From positions 1-64,000 of the forward strand of contig RDOG01000003.1 of assembly GCA_011365055.1 (NCBI GenBank): a DNA stretch of 64,000 nucleotides, read 5' to 3'. This DNA comes from Promethearchaeota archaeon (GTDB taxonomy: Archaea > Asgardarchaeota > Lokiarchaeia > Helarchaeales > RDOG01). The notes beneath the pieces are model-generated. The model was not told the DNA's origin. It saw only the letters and a list, made by a program, of their open reading frames with translations, and searched no databases. This document shows, piece by piece, positions 1 to 8,912 of this stretch. A program made the translations under genes and the position numbers. The stretch's first letter is position 1. Every line of letters begins with the position of its first letter.

Positions 1-194
<194 letters not shown>

Positions 195-204
195 GTAAGC
201 ATTT

Positions 205-224
205 GAGGCGGGATATCCTGCCTC
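205..224 (+). terminator. hairpin just 3' of 16S rRNA (processing stem or terminator)
   Basis: Thirteen bases after the anti-SD end, GAGGCGGG and CCTGCCTC form an 8-bp stem (one G-U pair) around ATAT, followed by the pyrimidine run TCTCTTGT. It could be a rRNA-trailing processing stem or a transcription end signal. The gene beyond it is on the other strand, which fits transcription stopping near here. Confidence 0.45.
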
Positions 225-265
225 TCTCTTGTAAACAAAACGATTAGAAACGCGTGATCCCTTTT

Positions 266-1048
266 TTAATTTTCTGAATTTTTTAATTGTCTTATAATGT
301 TATTAGGATCTTTGGATTCAAATTTAATAGAGTAAGATTTGATAATTAAATCTAATATATAATCTTTAGAAAATCCTTCCCAATATTTAGAATTTCCAGT
401 CATTTTTACTCCTTTTATGAATCCTATCTTTTTTTTAAAATTTAAAATTGATTCTCTACTTCTCATTTCAAGGGAATAAGGTTTTACAGAATGTTTAATT
501 TCTAAATCTAACAATAATTCATGTAATCTTTGTTTTAAAATTGGCTGGTGGCAGACTATCGCGATAATACGTTCTACCGCACTCCAAGACTTTTTTCTTG
601 GAAAAATAGATGCATAACCATCACACGAAATATAAATTTGTAAGAATTTAGCTTTTTCCTCTTTATTTCTAAATATTGATTCAGGAATAATTATTTCTTA
701 GTATTTCAAATCATTATAGTTAATATGTTGATGATATCCAATTTTATAATTAAATTTATCTTTTAAAATAGGACAAATTGGGCGTTTATTACAAGCTTTA
801 GTACGATAACTTGGTGAAATATTGAGTAATTTCTTTATTAGAACTTGATCAAAGACTTTTAATGTTATACCTCTGGGTTTTTCATCTCGATGAATCTTAT
901 TTGAAGAAAATTTTTTGATTTCTTTTCTAAATAGGTCTAATAAAACTTCAGATTTATTTGTAAAATGAATATAAAGCGCTTCTTTACTGAAGCCAATTCC
1001 CCCATCTGAAAGACATAATGCTATCAAGTTTAAATAATCAAAATCCAT
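266..1048 (-). pseudogene. two-motif LAGLIDADG homing endonuclease with in-frame stop
   Basis: From ATG 1048 (SD GGAGAGG ten bases upstream) the frame encodes LIALCLSDGGIGF at residues 8-20, a first LAGLIDADG helix. It meets TAA at 698-700 after 116 codons. The same frame continues without further stops to 266 and contains FLQIYISCDGYAS, the second LAGLIDADG helix. Read through, the protein would be about 260 residues, a normal monomeric LAGLIDADG size. So this is one gene with a nonsense codon: recently inactivated, a sequencing error, or read through. Homing endonucleases of this family are carried by archaeal rRNA introns. Its place next to a 16S gene with an insertion fits, although it is outside the rRNA and antisense. 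Confidence 0.8.
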
Positions 1049-1138
1049 TCGAAATCCTCTCCAAAGAAAATTAGACTATCAAGAATTTTATCCTTTAATA
1101 AAATAAAATCTGTCTCAGAAAAATGCGCTTTAAAAAAA

Positions 1139-1552
1139 TTATATGAGTTCTTTGATAGAAAACCTAGATGAATCGATATAATAGAAGGATTGCGGAGGTC
1201 TAAAAGAGGGATCTTTTTCTTTTGGATCAATTGGATGTTCAAATTCGTTTAAATCATCAATTTTTATCGCATATCCCTTCTCCTTATTGGAAAAATATTT
1301 AATGTAATTTTCGTATTCAATTCCCGACTCTTCATGAAACTGTTCCCATAAATTCTCAGGAGAATCCTCAAAGATTTCATTTACCGTAAAAACGGCAACA
1401 ATTCGTTTAATTGGAGAAGTGGCATAAATAAATGCTTTTGCGCCTTTTTTCTTATTGAATCCCGCTTTTCTAAATTCGTATTTTTTGTTTCCCTTCAAGA
1501 TCTGCTCAACATACTTAGGTTTAATCGAAAGTAAAACGGCGATCAATACCAC
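1139..1552 (-). CDS. ASCH-domain protein (PUA-like fold)
   Basis: A 137-residue single-domain protein. The N-terminus (LLSIKPKYVEQILKGNKKYE then FRK) has the ASCH signature GxKxxExR around residues 20-30, followed by a strand-rich body typical of this PUA-like RNA-binding fold. It overlaps the end of the upstream PIN-GNAT gene by 32 nt in another frame, so the two are translationally linked. The start is GTG or a nearby TTG; no ATG is available. ASCH domains bind or process RNA in several families, but the substrate here is unknown. Pairing with a PIN nuclease suggests an RNA-targeting or toxin-antitoxin role (inference). Confidence 0.8.
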   Translation of the reverse strand: MVLIAVLLSIKPKYVEQILKGNKKYEFRKAGFNKKKGAKAFIYATSPIKRIVAVFTVNEIFEDSPENLWEQFHEESGIEYENYIKYFSNKEKGYAIKIDDLNEFEHPIDPKEKDPSFRPPQSFYYIDSSRFSIKELI

Positions 1553-3035
1553 CCTCGTTTTTTATGATCGTATAGCTTTCATGGTTTATTTCTGTTATTG
1601 TTTGCGGAGCCGCCGACAAAACTCCACGTTTTATTAATTTTTTCAATTTATATCCTTTTCTCAGATGAAATAAATGTCTAAATTTTATTATAGTAATTGG
1701 TTTAGTTAATAAATCATTAATTTCACTTCTAGAATATACTGTTCTTTTAGAAACAATTCGAATTATCTCATCAAGGTCTTGCATCTCAAAAAATACATCT
1801 TCAACTATTCCTATAGTCGTTATTTTTTGCTTATCAATTGAGCGATAAAATAATATTAAATCTCCTTCTTTTATCCTTTTTATATTTGAATGAGTTAAAT
1901 ATACTTTTTTTATACTATTTCCTTCGATGATAAAATCTCCTATATGCTCCTCTAACAATGTTTGCCTTCCTGGGAAGCTAGTAAAAAGTCGTTGATGAAA
2001 TTGAGGTCTAATTGGTACTATGAATTTTTTTACTTTAATACCATCATAAAAATTTGGATAGAATTGATTTAGGATATCCAATGGCTTTAATCCTTGAATA
2101 TCTTCTTTCTCTAACATTAATTTCTTGAGAAATACCTCTTCTCCATTATTAAATTTTCCAATCATTTTGAATCCATATTCTGTTATCAAATCAACTAAAT
2201 TATCCAGAGGTTTTGAAAAATGCGTTAAATAAATTTCTTCCATTTTATTTTTTATTGCTAAATCTATAGAAAGTTTAAGTAATAATTCCCCAATTTTATA
2301 TCCAATTTTTATAACTTTCATCGTAGCAATTTTCAATCTTTTTTTACGAGGTATGGGGGGATTTAAAGGAATTATTTCATTTTCAAGTTTAAAAATTAAT
2401 AATGCTCCAATTTTTCCATCTTCCATAAAATTAACCCAACATTCTCTACCTTCTCTCGATTTTTTTTTGAACCATTCATTAAATTCTGGATATTCTAATT
2501 TTAAAGAATTAAATATCGGATCATCTAAATTTAAATTATACATGAAATCTTTTTTGATAGATGGAGGTATGTGAACTTTTTCTTTTTTGCTCAATCCTTT
2601 GAACACAAATAATGCATCATCAATTGAAAGAACTCTCTCCGATAATGAAATTAACTTAGCTTTCTTAAGGATCTTCATATCTTCGGTGATTAAAAAATCG
2701 ACTGCATTCTTATATACTGCATATAAAATAAAATTATCAATTTCATCATGTTTCCTTGAAGCTTCTCCAATTAATTTGATAAATCTTATATCATTGATTG
2801 GATTGGGTGGTGATTCTAAAAGAGAATATGTTTCTAATTTTGACAAAGAAATCTTTCTTCTCTCAGAATCTTTATCATTTTCAATCTCATTCTTTGAGAA
2901 AGGATGGATAATTATAGAAATTCCTTCAGAATTCAAAATTTTTATTAATTTCTGTAAAGATTCAGAGATAATTTTATGATTTTCCCTGTGAATTATTATA
3001 TTTGTATCAAATAATACTCTCAAGTTAATCTCCAT
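1521..3035 (-). CDS. PIN nuclease - GNAT acetyltransferase - EVE/PUA-like three-domain protein
   Basis: A 504-residue fusion. Residues 1-155 look like a PIN domain: LFDTNIII supplies the first Asp, EIDNFIL and DFLITEDMKI supply later acidic positions. Residues about 170-310 resemble a GNAT N-acetyltransferase (GALLIFKLE strand, LLLKLSIDLAIKNKMEEIYL helix-strand, LVDLITEYGFKMIGKF end). Residues about 330-504 contain GDLILFYRS and TTIGIVEDVF, as in EVE/PUA-like nucleic-acid-binding domains. The ATG start gives MEINLRVLFDT. The next gene encodes an ASCH protein of the same broad fold and overlaps it. The arrangement suggests an RNA-directed stress, defence or toxin module; this function is inferred from domains only. 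Confidence 0.75.
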   Translation of the reverse strand: MEINLRVLFDTNIIIHRENHKIISESLQKLIKILNSEGISIIIHPFSKNEIENDKDSERRKISLSKLETYSLLESPPNPINDIRFIKLIGEASRKHDEIDNFILYAVYKNAVDFLITEDMKILKKAKLISLSERVLSIDDALFVFKGLSKKEKVHIPPSIKKDFMYNLNLDDPIFNSLKLEYPEFNEWFKKKSREGRECWVNFMEDGKIGALLIFKLENEIIPLNPPIPRKKRLKIATMKVIKIGYKIGELLLKLSIDLAIKNKMEEIYLTHFSKPLDNLVDLITEYGFKMIGKFNNGEEVFLKKLMLEKEDIQGLKPLDILNQFYPNFYDGIKVKKFIVPIRPQFHQRLFTSFPGRQTLLEEHIGDFIIEGNSIKKVYLTHSNIKRIKEGDLILFYRSIDKQKITTIGIVEDVFFEMQDLDEIIRIVSKRTVYSRSEINDLLTKPITIIKFRHLFHLRKGYKLKKLIKRGVLSAAPQTITEINHESYTIIKNEGGIDRRFTFD

Positions 3036-3142
3036 ATCCTTTTTATTAAAAATATTATTTATTTAAAATTCAATATTTTTAATTTCTTAAATATTTTAAA
3101 CTCACCCTTGTAGAAATGAATGATTTATTAATCAATAATTCA

Positions 3143-3232
3143 TTAATCGTTATCATCGTCTTCACATTTAGGATGATTTGGATTCATCACATCTGATCGA
3201 TTATCATTTGGCCTTCTTCCTTTTTTTCCCAT
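3143..3232 (-). CDS. 29-residue small protein with NDNRS...NPN motif
   Basis: A very short gene with a strong ribosome site: AGGAGG seven bases before ATG. The product begins MGKKGRRPNDNRSDVMNPN and ends in an acidic tail. The pattern NDNRSxxxNPN recalls a widespread group of tiny uncharacterised bacterial proteins. A longer frame upstream exists, but the SD site and the motif both point to the internal ATG. Function unknown. Confidence 0.6.
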   Translation of the reverse strand: MGKKGRRPNDNRSDVMNPNHPKCEDDDND

Positions 3233-3360
3233 GCTATTGCCTCCTAAATCTTCGTCGTAATGACATAGATCAAACACGCATAAATAGCTAGCTGTAATTC
3301 CAAAATTCCAACCAAGAATCTTTTTAATTATCAAGTATTTCATTATAATGGGAATATAAT

Positions 3361-3975
3361 ATGGAAAAAGTTACCGATTTATTAGATGAAAATGAAGAAA
3401 TTTTATGGAAAGGGAGACCGGACAAGCGTGCTTTCTTAATATCATTATTTATAGAATTCCCAGCATTATCAGCCATAGTGATTGCCCCTAGTGGAATCAT
3501 TGCAATTTTTGAATATTTTCGTGGTTTGGATACCGGGAATTTCGATAACTTCATACTTAACTTATCTATGTTCTTAGTTTCCACCTTGATTTTAGGGATT
3601 CTAATGATAATAATTTATAGAAGAATGCGTCTAAAGAACATTGAATATGCTTTAACGAAAGACAAGATATTTTGGATTTCTTCACATATAGATATGGATG
3701 TCCGGGGATTTTGTAATGTGAAATTTATGAACAAAGAAGATATGAATATTGTAAAGATTAAAAATATTAGTTATGCAAAATTGGAAAGTGTTCAAGAAAT
3801 TAAAATAATTTTGAAACGATTTTGTAATGATATTCTCTTTAATCATAAATACAAAGGATATTGGACTAAATTCTTGCGAGTTTCAGATATTTCAGATTTA
3901 ATAAATATAATAAAAAATGAATTAAAATTCCAACAAATAGATACTGCAGAGAATTATCAATTATTTACTCGATAA
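3361..3975 (+). CDS. membrane protein with bacterial-PH-like domain
   Basis: 204 residues. The start MEKVTDLLDENEEILWKGRP carries the 'eeilW.grP' pattern common at the head of membrane proteins with bPH domains (YdbS/DUF304 type). Two hydrophobic segments follow at about residues 25-50 and 67-88, then RMRLKNIEYALTKDKIFW, the usual beta-strand entry of the PH-like domain. The rest would be cytoplasmic. It is a single gene, divergent from the small protein upstream. Family-level call only; ligand unknown. Confidence 0.6.
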   Translation: MEKVTDLLDENEEILWKGRPDKRAFLISLFIEFPALSAIVIAPSGIIAIFEYFRGLDTGNFDNFILNLSMFLVSTLILGILMIIIYRRMRLKNIEYALTKDKIFWISSHIDMDVRGFCNVKFMNKEDMNIVKIKNISYAKLESVQEIKIILKRFCNDILFNHKYKGYWTKFLRVSDISDLINIIKNELKFQQIDTAENYQLFTR

Positions 3976-4005
3976 AATTAATTTTCAAGTTTTATCAAAA
4001 ATCTA

Positions 4006-4200
4006 ATGATTTTTTTCATTTTAAAATTAATTCACGATAATACACCAGTATTTAGTGATAACTGGAGTCAAGAAGAACTTCATTCCCTTGATTCGTTTAA
4101 TAAAAAAGTATCCGAGTTAAAAAATGAGAAACTTGCCATGAAAGTTGACTTTGATTGCGATGATGCAAGAATAGATCAATTATTTTCAAGATTCAAGTAA
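4006..4200 (+). CDS. doubtful 64-residue hypothetical protein
   Basis: A short frame just after the PH-like gene, without a clear ribosome site. The second half (QEELHSLDSFNKKVSELKN, then KVDFDCDDARIDQLFSRF) has coding-like composition and could be a decayed or partial gene. I recognise no family. It may be spurious. Confidence 0.25.
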   Translation: MIFFILKLIHDNTPVFSDNWSQEELHSLDSFNKKVSELKNEKLAMKVDFDCDDARIDQLFSRFK

Positions 4201-4243
4201 AAAATCTAGTTTCTTTCTTTCTTTAAATTGGATTATGGGATAA

Positions 4244-4741
4244 TTACAGCCATTTAGACCATTTTTTCAAGACATTTTCAGTTTTTTTTATTTCTTTTTC
4301 TAAGTTGCTTATCTTCTTTTGACTATTTTTATCATCATTGTCTTTTAAGATTTCAATCTGCATTTTTTTCGCTTCAATAACTGGTTGAGAAATAAAAGCT
4401 TCAAATGCTCTTTCTCTTTTTTTATAATCCTTTTTATCTTCACTTGGGTGTCTTTCAAGATACAAATGACAATATTCCGGTATTCTCAATGCTCCAGTCA
4501 TTCCTGGGACAATAATTTTATGTAGAGTAACATAAACGGAATCTATGCCATGATCTTTCTTTTGGTACATGAAGAAAGCGATTCCTTTTCTTGTTATTAG
4601 AACATGCGTCTTCCAATTACCAATGTATTTTGATGATACAGCAAGTGCACCCCTTGCTAGTGTACTATAAATTATTTCCTCATCTGGAGGAATACTGGAC
4701 TGTAAATCTGAAATATCAATAGGAACATGAATATTTGACAT
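4244..4741 (-). CDS. hypothetical protein, strand-rich domain plus C-terminal coiled coil
   Basis: The chosen ATG gives MSNIHVPIDISDLQSSIPP and has AGGTGA eleven bases upstream. A further-upstream ATG adds 24 mostly lysine-rich residues and has no such site. Residues 20-75 are strand-rich (EEIIYSTLARGALAVSS, HVLITRKGIAFFMYQKK), which might be a PH- or GRAM-like fold. The last 60 residues are charged and helical (coiled coil likely). There is no signal peptide. I do not recognise a family. Confidence 0.6.
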   Translation of the reverse strand: MSNIHVPIDISDLQSSIPPDEEIIYSTLARGALAVSSKYIGNWKTHVLITRKGIAFFMYQKKDHGIDSVYVTLHKIIVPGMTGALRIPEYCHLYLERHPSEDKKDYKKRERAFEAFISQPVIEAKKMQIEILKDNDDKNSQKKISNLEKEIKKTENVLKKWSKWL

Positions 4742-4874
4742 GAATAATTCTTTCACCTGAATGGTTTTAAATTTTTTTTTAGAAAGAATTTTAAAGAACT
4801 TAATTAAAATCATGAATATCTTATTTAAAATAAAAGGAGGGAGTTATTTTTATCAATTTCTTATGCATCTTGTT

Positions 4875-5435
4875 TTAATTTTCCTTCCTTCTAAACAAAA
4901 TGTTATAACCTAGATAGAGACCAAGTCCTGCTAGAACACAAGCGCAAACAATAATGAGAATATATTGAATGTCGTTTGGATTGGGGAGATTCTCGGGAAT
5001 AAGTGGATTATTCGGATTACATAACCAACCCTTAGTATACATTGCATAACCAAGATTAATTATATTACTTTCATAGAATATCGTATATGATCCTGGTTCT
5101 AACGTAAATTCCGCCGACCCAAATGAGACTTCAACATAAGAACTAGTCGCATCTATTGTAAATGATCGAGTTTGATTTACTTTTGTATCTTTATTCATTA
5201 TTGTAACATTAACATAAACCATTCCCTCATACCTTACAAACGAACCTCCCGCAATTACAACATATTTATTTCCTAAAAGCGGGTTCGGTTGACTTAAAGT
5301 AACATTAGCATGATCAGAAGTTGTATATAATCCAACATCACTCCAAACTTCAGTTGATAAGGTCGATACAAGTAATATTAATGGAATTGAAGTAGCGACT
5401 ATTGATAAAACCAATATAGGGTAAAGTTTTTTCAT
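4875..5435 (-). CDS. secreted, C-terminally membrane-anchored protein
   Basis: 186 residues. It opens with a signal-like segment (MKKLYPILVLSIVATSIPLI). The middle is rich in Thr, Ser, Val and Asn with several N-x-S/T sites, as in archaeal extracellular domains. A single membrane helix lies near residues 158-180, followed by RRKEN, which would put the tail inside. Topology is therefore outside-facing with a C-terminal anchor. No enzymatic motif is seen. Confidence 0.65.
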   Translation of the reverse strand: MKKLYPILVLSIVATSIPLILLVSTLSTEVWSDVGLYTTSDHANVTLSQPNPLLGNKYVVIAGGSFVRYEGMVYVNVTIMNKDTKVNQTRSFTIDATSSYVEVSFGSAEFTLEPGSYTIFYESNIINLGYAMYTKGWLCNPNNPLIPENLPNPNDIQYILIIVCACVLAGLGLYLGYNILFRRKEN

Positions 5436-5535
5436 GTGATTTCTCTCCCAAGAACGATAAAAATTAAATCAATCGCATTTAGCGCTTGTTAATACCCTCA
5501 TCATTTATTATTTTTTAAATTTTATTACTATTATT

Positions 5536-5770
5536 ATGTATTTTCATTTCAAACAAGAACATCCCTTATTACACGAGGAGAGCTTCTATGATCGTTACAA
5601 TGATAAAAATCATTGATTATATTGCCAAACCTATTAAAAAGATTAGATAACTTGAAAATAAAGAAATAAAACAACAGTTAAATGAAAAATATAAGATTAA
5701 ATACAATAAAATTCATCCGTTTTTGATCCTTTTTTATAACATGATTTTTCCAAGATATATTTTGCTTTAA
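5536..5770 (+). pseudogene. possible decayed gene spread over three frames
   Basis: The 383-bp gap between the secreted protein and the HNH gene is not empty. Three successive short frames read as protein-like text: MYFHFKQEHPLLHEESFYD ending at TGA 5614-5616, then IDYIAKPIKKIR, then LENKEIKQQLNEKYKIKYN ending at TAA 5768-5770. Together they look like one gene broken by frameshifts. I cannot name the parent family. It could also be chance open frames. Confidence 0.25.
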
Positions 5771-5818
5771 TTTCTTGAACCTATATTCTGCTTAACGCTC
5801 TTTTTTAGTGTTTTTTAG

Positions 5819-6292
5819 TCATTGATTGATCGGCTTGTAAAATAGGCTAAAATCTTTCTTCCATTTTATCCGATTTCGCCACCTTAATGTTTTAAAAGCC
5901 TCCTCCTCGACACGATCAAAATCTTCTTCCGAACAATCATTCACTTTACAGAAATGATTGATCAATTCCTGCTTGGTCATCTCCGATTTTTTTATCCCAT
6001 GCTTTACTTGCTTCGATTGATAAAAACTGTTCATGTGCTTAACCCGATGGCACAAGTTACACACCATCTGCATGTCCACGAGTCGCTGAACGCAATTCTC
6101 CTCGTCATATTCCCATTTTTCGTGCAGTTCAAGGAGGGTAGTTGGTTGCTCACAAATCTGGCACCTCCGTCCAAATTTGTTAATCAAATCAAACTTAATC
6201 TCCCGCCACGTGCCCTCTTTATTAGTTCGTTTTAAAAATCTATAGAGCGAATCCTCTTTGGTTAGTGGTATGAATTCTAGGGTGAGTTTCAT
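5819..6292 (-). CDS. HNH-type endonuclease-like protein
   Basis: 157 residues. The core has CQICEQPTTLLELHEKW followed about 25 residues later by MVCNLCHRVKHMNSFY: two CxxC pairs holding a zinc, with LHE and CHxxxH positions as in HNH nucleases. The N-terminal 45 residues include a WREIKFDLINKFGRRC lead-in, also common in HNH proteins. The C-terminal third is charged and helical. It stands alone, next to probable gene debris, so it may be a remnant or part of a mobile or defence locus (inference). Confidence 0.65.
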   Translation of the reverse strand: MKLTLEFIPLTKEDSLYRFLKRTNKEGTWREIKFDLINKFGRRCQICEQPTTLLELHEKWEYDEENCVQRLVDMQMVCNLCHRVKHMNSFYQSKQVKHGIKKSEMTKQELINHFCKVNDCSEEDFDRVEEEAFKTLRWRNRIKWKKDFSLFYKPINQ

Positions 6293-6598
6293 GTCAAACC
6301 ATTCAAGTTCTTAAATTATTTTCTAACTGTTTTCTATAATGTTAACAATTTGGATCGAGCATCGCATGGTAATTTCTTTTTCTTTCTCATGCTCTTACTC
6401 ATCCATTCTAAAATTGGTCTCGTTAATGAATGATATTTTCAAAATAAAAATTCATTGAATTTTATATTGAATTGATATGAATTCAAGTTCAGTTAGATCT
6501 GCATCCAATAATTCATACAATAAGGAATTTTCTTCTTTTTAATAATAAGTGTAATATATTCATCAGGCTAAGAAATTATCAACACCTTTCATAGTTTT
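6293..6598. other. intergenic region, no gene seen
   Basis: About 300 A+T-rich bases between divergently transcribed genes (HNH to the left, membrane-anchored protein to the right). It should hold both promoters. I see no RNA gene or convincing small frame. Confidence 0.4.
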
Positions 6599-7177
6599 TT
6601 GGAGGTAACAAGAATATTTCCTAGATTTACTCGTAAAAAAGCGGTAATATTAATTGGTTTAATCATTATCGGGATATTTAGTATTAGATCCGTTCATTTT
6701 TTGTATGTATACACGTTTTCATACAGTTATACAGATATTAAAAGATATTATAACACGGAGGAAGAGTTGAATTTAATACTTCAAGCAGAAAAAGAGAATC
6801 CTATATCACTTACTTATTTTCCACCCTATACTTATCAAAAAGGAATTGATATATTCTTTAGACTGTATCCACACAACTTAAATGTCGTTTATAAAGCGAA
6901 TATCACGCCTATATTATCAATTAATTTGACGAGCTGGATGGAGAAAGAAGATATTCCCTTTCTTATTTGTTATAATTTAACGGAATTGGGTTTCCTGAAA
7001 GTAAATTTACCAAACTACATTATGACTGAACCTTGGGTTATAGAATTTGACATATCTTATGATGAATATTGGGGACCTCTTGCTGCCATCTGGACTGATT
7101 TTCACGCAATATATTTTTATAATGCTTCGAAAACGCTAGTATTTTATTGTTATTTTGACTCTCCCATTGTTGCTTGA
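6599..7177 (+). CDS. membrane-anchored extracytoplasmic protein, unknown function
   Basis: About 192 residues. One membrane helix near the N-terminus (KKAVILIGLIIIGIFSIRS) is preceded by a basic stretch, so the remaining 150 residues should lie outside the cell. That part is aromatic-rich and has several N-x-S/T sites. The start is uncertain: TTG 6599 is the only standard codon, and a GGAGG lies just inside it, which hints that translation might start slightly further on at a non-standard codon. No recognised domain. Confidence 0.5.
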   Translation: MEVTRIFPRFTRKKAVILIGLIIIGIFSIRSVHFLYVYTFSYSYTDIKRYYNTEEELNLILQAEKENPISLTYFPPYTYQKGIDIFFRLYPHNLNVVYKANITPILSINLTSWMEKEDIPFLICYNLTELGFLKVNLPNYIMTEPWVIEFDISYDEYWGPLAAIWTDFHAIYFYNASKTLVFYCYFDSPIVA

Positions 7178-7266
7178 TGTTGCTTGCTGTTATTATTTGT
7201 TAAATTTATTGAAGGAATTCCATTTTGAAGAAATATAAAAAAAATATGAATTAGAGGTTCTATTGA

Positions 7267-7542
7267 TCAAATTGAAAGCATGGTAATCGCGGATTGATTT
7301 TTATTTACAAACTTAATCATTTCTTTGGTTATTTTCTCAGCACTTGAAACATTTATTTTGGATAAACGATTTGGTAATCCTTCTTCCAAGATTTTTATTA
7401 TTTCCTTATAATTCAATTCTTCTGGTTTTTTATCTGTAATTATATCCTTAATTGTAAGTCTTAAAAGACCTTTAGTGTGCATCGGTTCTTTATTGATTTC
7501 TTCGGCGAGCTTCTCCCCTAAAAAATCAACAATTGATTTCAT
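7267..7542 (-). CDS. small helical protein downstream of a 7TM protein
   Basis: 91 residues beginning MKSIVDFLGEKLAEEI, predicted all-helical and soluble. It starts two bases after the stop of the 7TM gene, so the two are co-transcribed and probably act together. I recognise no family. Confidence 0.55.
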   Translation of the reverse strand: MKSIVDFLGEKLAEEINKEPMHTKGLLRLTIKDIITDKKPEELNYKEIIKILEEGLPNRLSKINVSSAEKITKEMIKFVNKNQSAITMLSI

Positions 7543-7544
7543 TT

Positions 7545-8309
7545 TTACTTATCTCCAGCAGATAATTTTTTCATTAATTCTTCTTCTGAAAGTTCTTCTT
7601 CCTTACCACTGCTACTCACGTAACCCTTGTTAAGAAAGTCTCTATAGAATTTTGGTGCTACCCAGACCAGATAATTTAGTACGATGAAAATAAAAATTAA
7701 CCCTGCTATCATAAATTGTATTATTAATCCAAGAATATAATTCATCATGGCAGGCATAAAAACGAAAAATAAGAATCCATCGAAAGCTATTAATATTCCA
7801 GACACTCCAAATATTAAATAACGTTTCTTTTGAAACGGCTCCAGATCATATGATTTAATTCCATTATAGGCTTCAAATGCTGCATATGCAAACCAACATG
7901 AACTGATCATTACAGTTATAGCAAAAAATACGTCAGCAATGTATAGAAATAGAAATATGATGCTAATATCCGTTATTAGAAAGAAACCAATTATAGAAAA
8001 TAATGATTGAATGACTCCAGATACGATCGTGAAAATTAAAAAACCTAAAAAAGGTCCTTTTTTGTCTTGATAGAATGTTAATTTGGTAAAAATTAATGCA
8101 AATATCAATCCTACATCTCTAAGAACGTATTGCAACCATGAAAAAGATAAAAAAACCAAAAAATATATGATACCATTTGTAATTATGTTGATTCCCAAGT
8201 AGACAACGTTCGATTTTTTCCCTTTATACGCCTTATTAATGATTAATATCCCAACAAGGCAATATAGAATAAATATCGTCAAGTAAAAAATTTGTTCTGT
8301 CAAGCTCAT
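7545..8309 (-). CDS. seven-helix membrane protein with short cytoplasmic tail
   Basis: About 254 residues with roughly seven hydrophobic segments spaced over residues 5-215, then a cytoplasmic tail ending in EEELSEEELMKKLSAGDK. I chose ATG 8309 because AAGTGAT precedes it; a GTG three codons upstream is possible. The layout resembles 7TM sensor domains that in other archaea are joined to signalling domains, but none is attached here. The helical protein encoded immediately after it may be its partner (inference). Confidence 0.55.
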   Translation of the reverse strand: MSLTEQIFYLTIFILYCLVGILIINKAYKGKKSNVVYLGINIITNGIIYFLVFLSFSWLQYVLRDVGLIFALIFTKLTFYQDKKGPFLGFLIFTIVSGVIQSLFSIIGFFLITDISIIFLFLYIADVFFAITVMISSCWFAYAAFEAYNGIKSYDLEPFQKKRYLIFGVSGILIAFDGFLFFVFMPAMMNYILGLIIQFMIAGLIFIFIVLNYLVWVAPKFYRDFLNKGYVSSSGKEEELSEEELMKKLSAGDK

Positions 8310-8912
8310 TTTAATCACTTGTTTGACTTTTCAGTTGTTGAGCTAAGAAAATAAAATATCCCATAGCTTTTAAATTTTATGAATAAAATTCGGGTAAAAT
8401 ATTATAATAGGATTTATCTTGATGAATTGGTCAATATATTTCTTGTTCTTTTTTAATTTTGACGTATTAATCTTCTTCATATTTTTCTTAATCAACTCTA
8501 TAAAGTCCGCGTGATATAGATCTGTAATTTTTGAATTTTTAATTTTAAAAATTTCAAATATTTTACTTTAATTACAAAATTCAGGATCATAAACTTAAAA
8601 ATGTTCTATATTTCAGAGTGCAATTCCTCTTAAATTTAAAAATAATTTCATTTTGATAATAAAAGAATAATTTCAGTAGGTTAGATGATCTATTAATAAA
8701 AATGGAAGTATAGTAAACAGATACTTAAAAAATCTAATAATTAATTTTTAAAATGATAGTTAATTGCGGTTTAATAATATGAATATTTTTGCATTCTTTC
8801 AATGAATTACAACGACAGCTTCCTTAAATGAATTTTAAATAGCATAACATTATTATTTTAAACAAATACAAATAAATTAACTAATGTGTTAATGTAGTGT
8901 TTAGGGAATCTC
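8310..8912. other. 600-bp A+T-rich intergenic region
   Basis: The region separates the divergent 7TM and 7TM-longin genes. I read both strands: short open stretches exist (for example around 8370-8500 on the minus strand) but they are broken by stops and have no ribosome site. No RNA gene or long repeat was seen. It should contain promoters for both sides. Confidence 0.4.

Noticed and set aside
205..265. tRNA or 23S leader after the 16S gene
   Set aside because: Only an 8-bp hairpin is present; no cloverleaf or 23S start follows.
1030..1242. Minus-strand open frame between the LAGLIDADG and ASCH genes
   Set aside because: It overlaps both neighbours in other frames, has no ribosome site and no family likeness.
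2353..2979. Two plus-strand frames inside the PIN-GNAT gene
   Set aside because: They are antisense to a clearly conserved coding frame and have low-complexity Ser/Ile/Phe content.
5579..5650. A 20-codon frame with GAGGAG before ATG
   Set aside because: The same bases form part of a better explanation as decayed coding sequence; too short to support alone.
8370..8500. Lysine-rich minus-strand frame in the 600-bp spacer
   Set aside because: Stops upstream leave no standard start except deep inside; no ribosome site.
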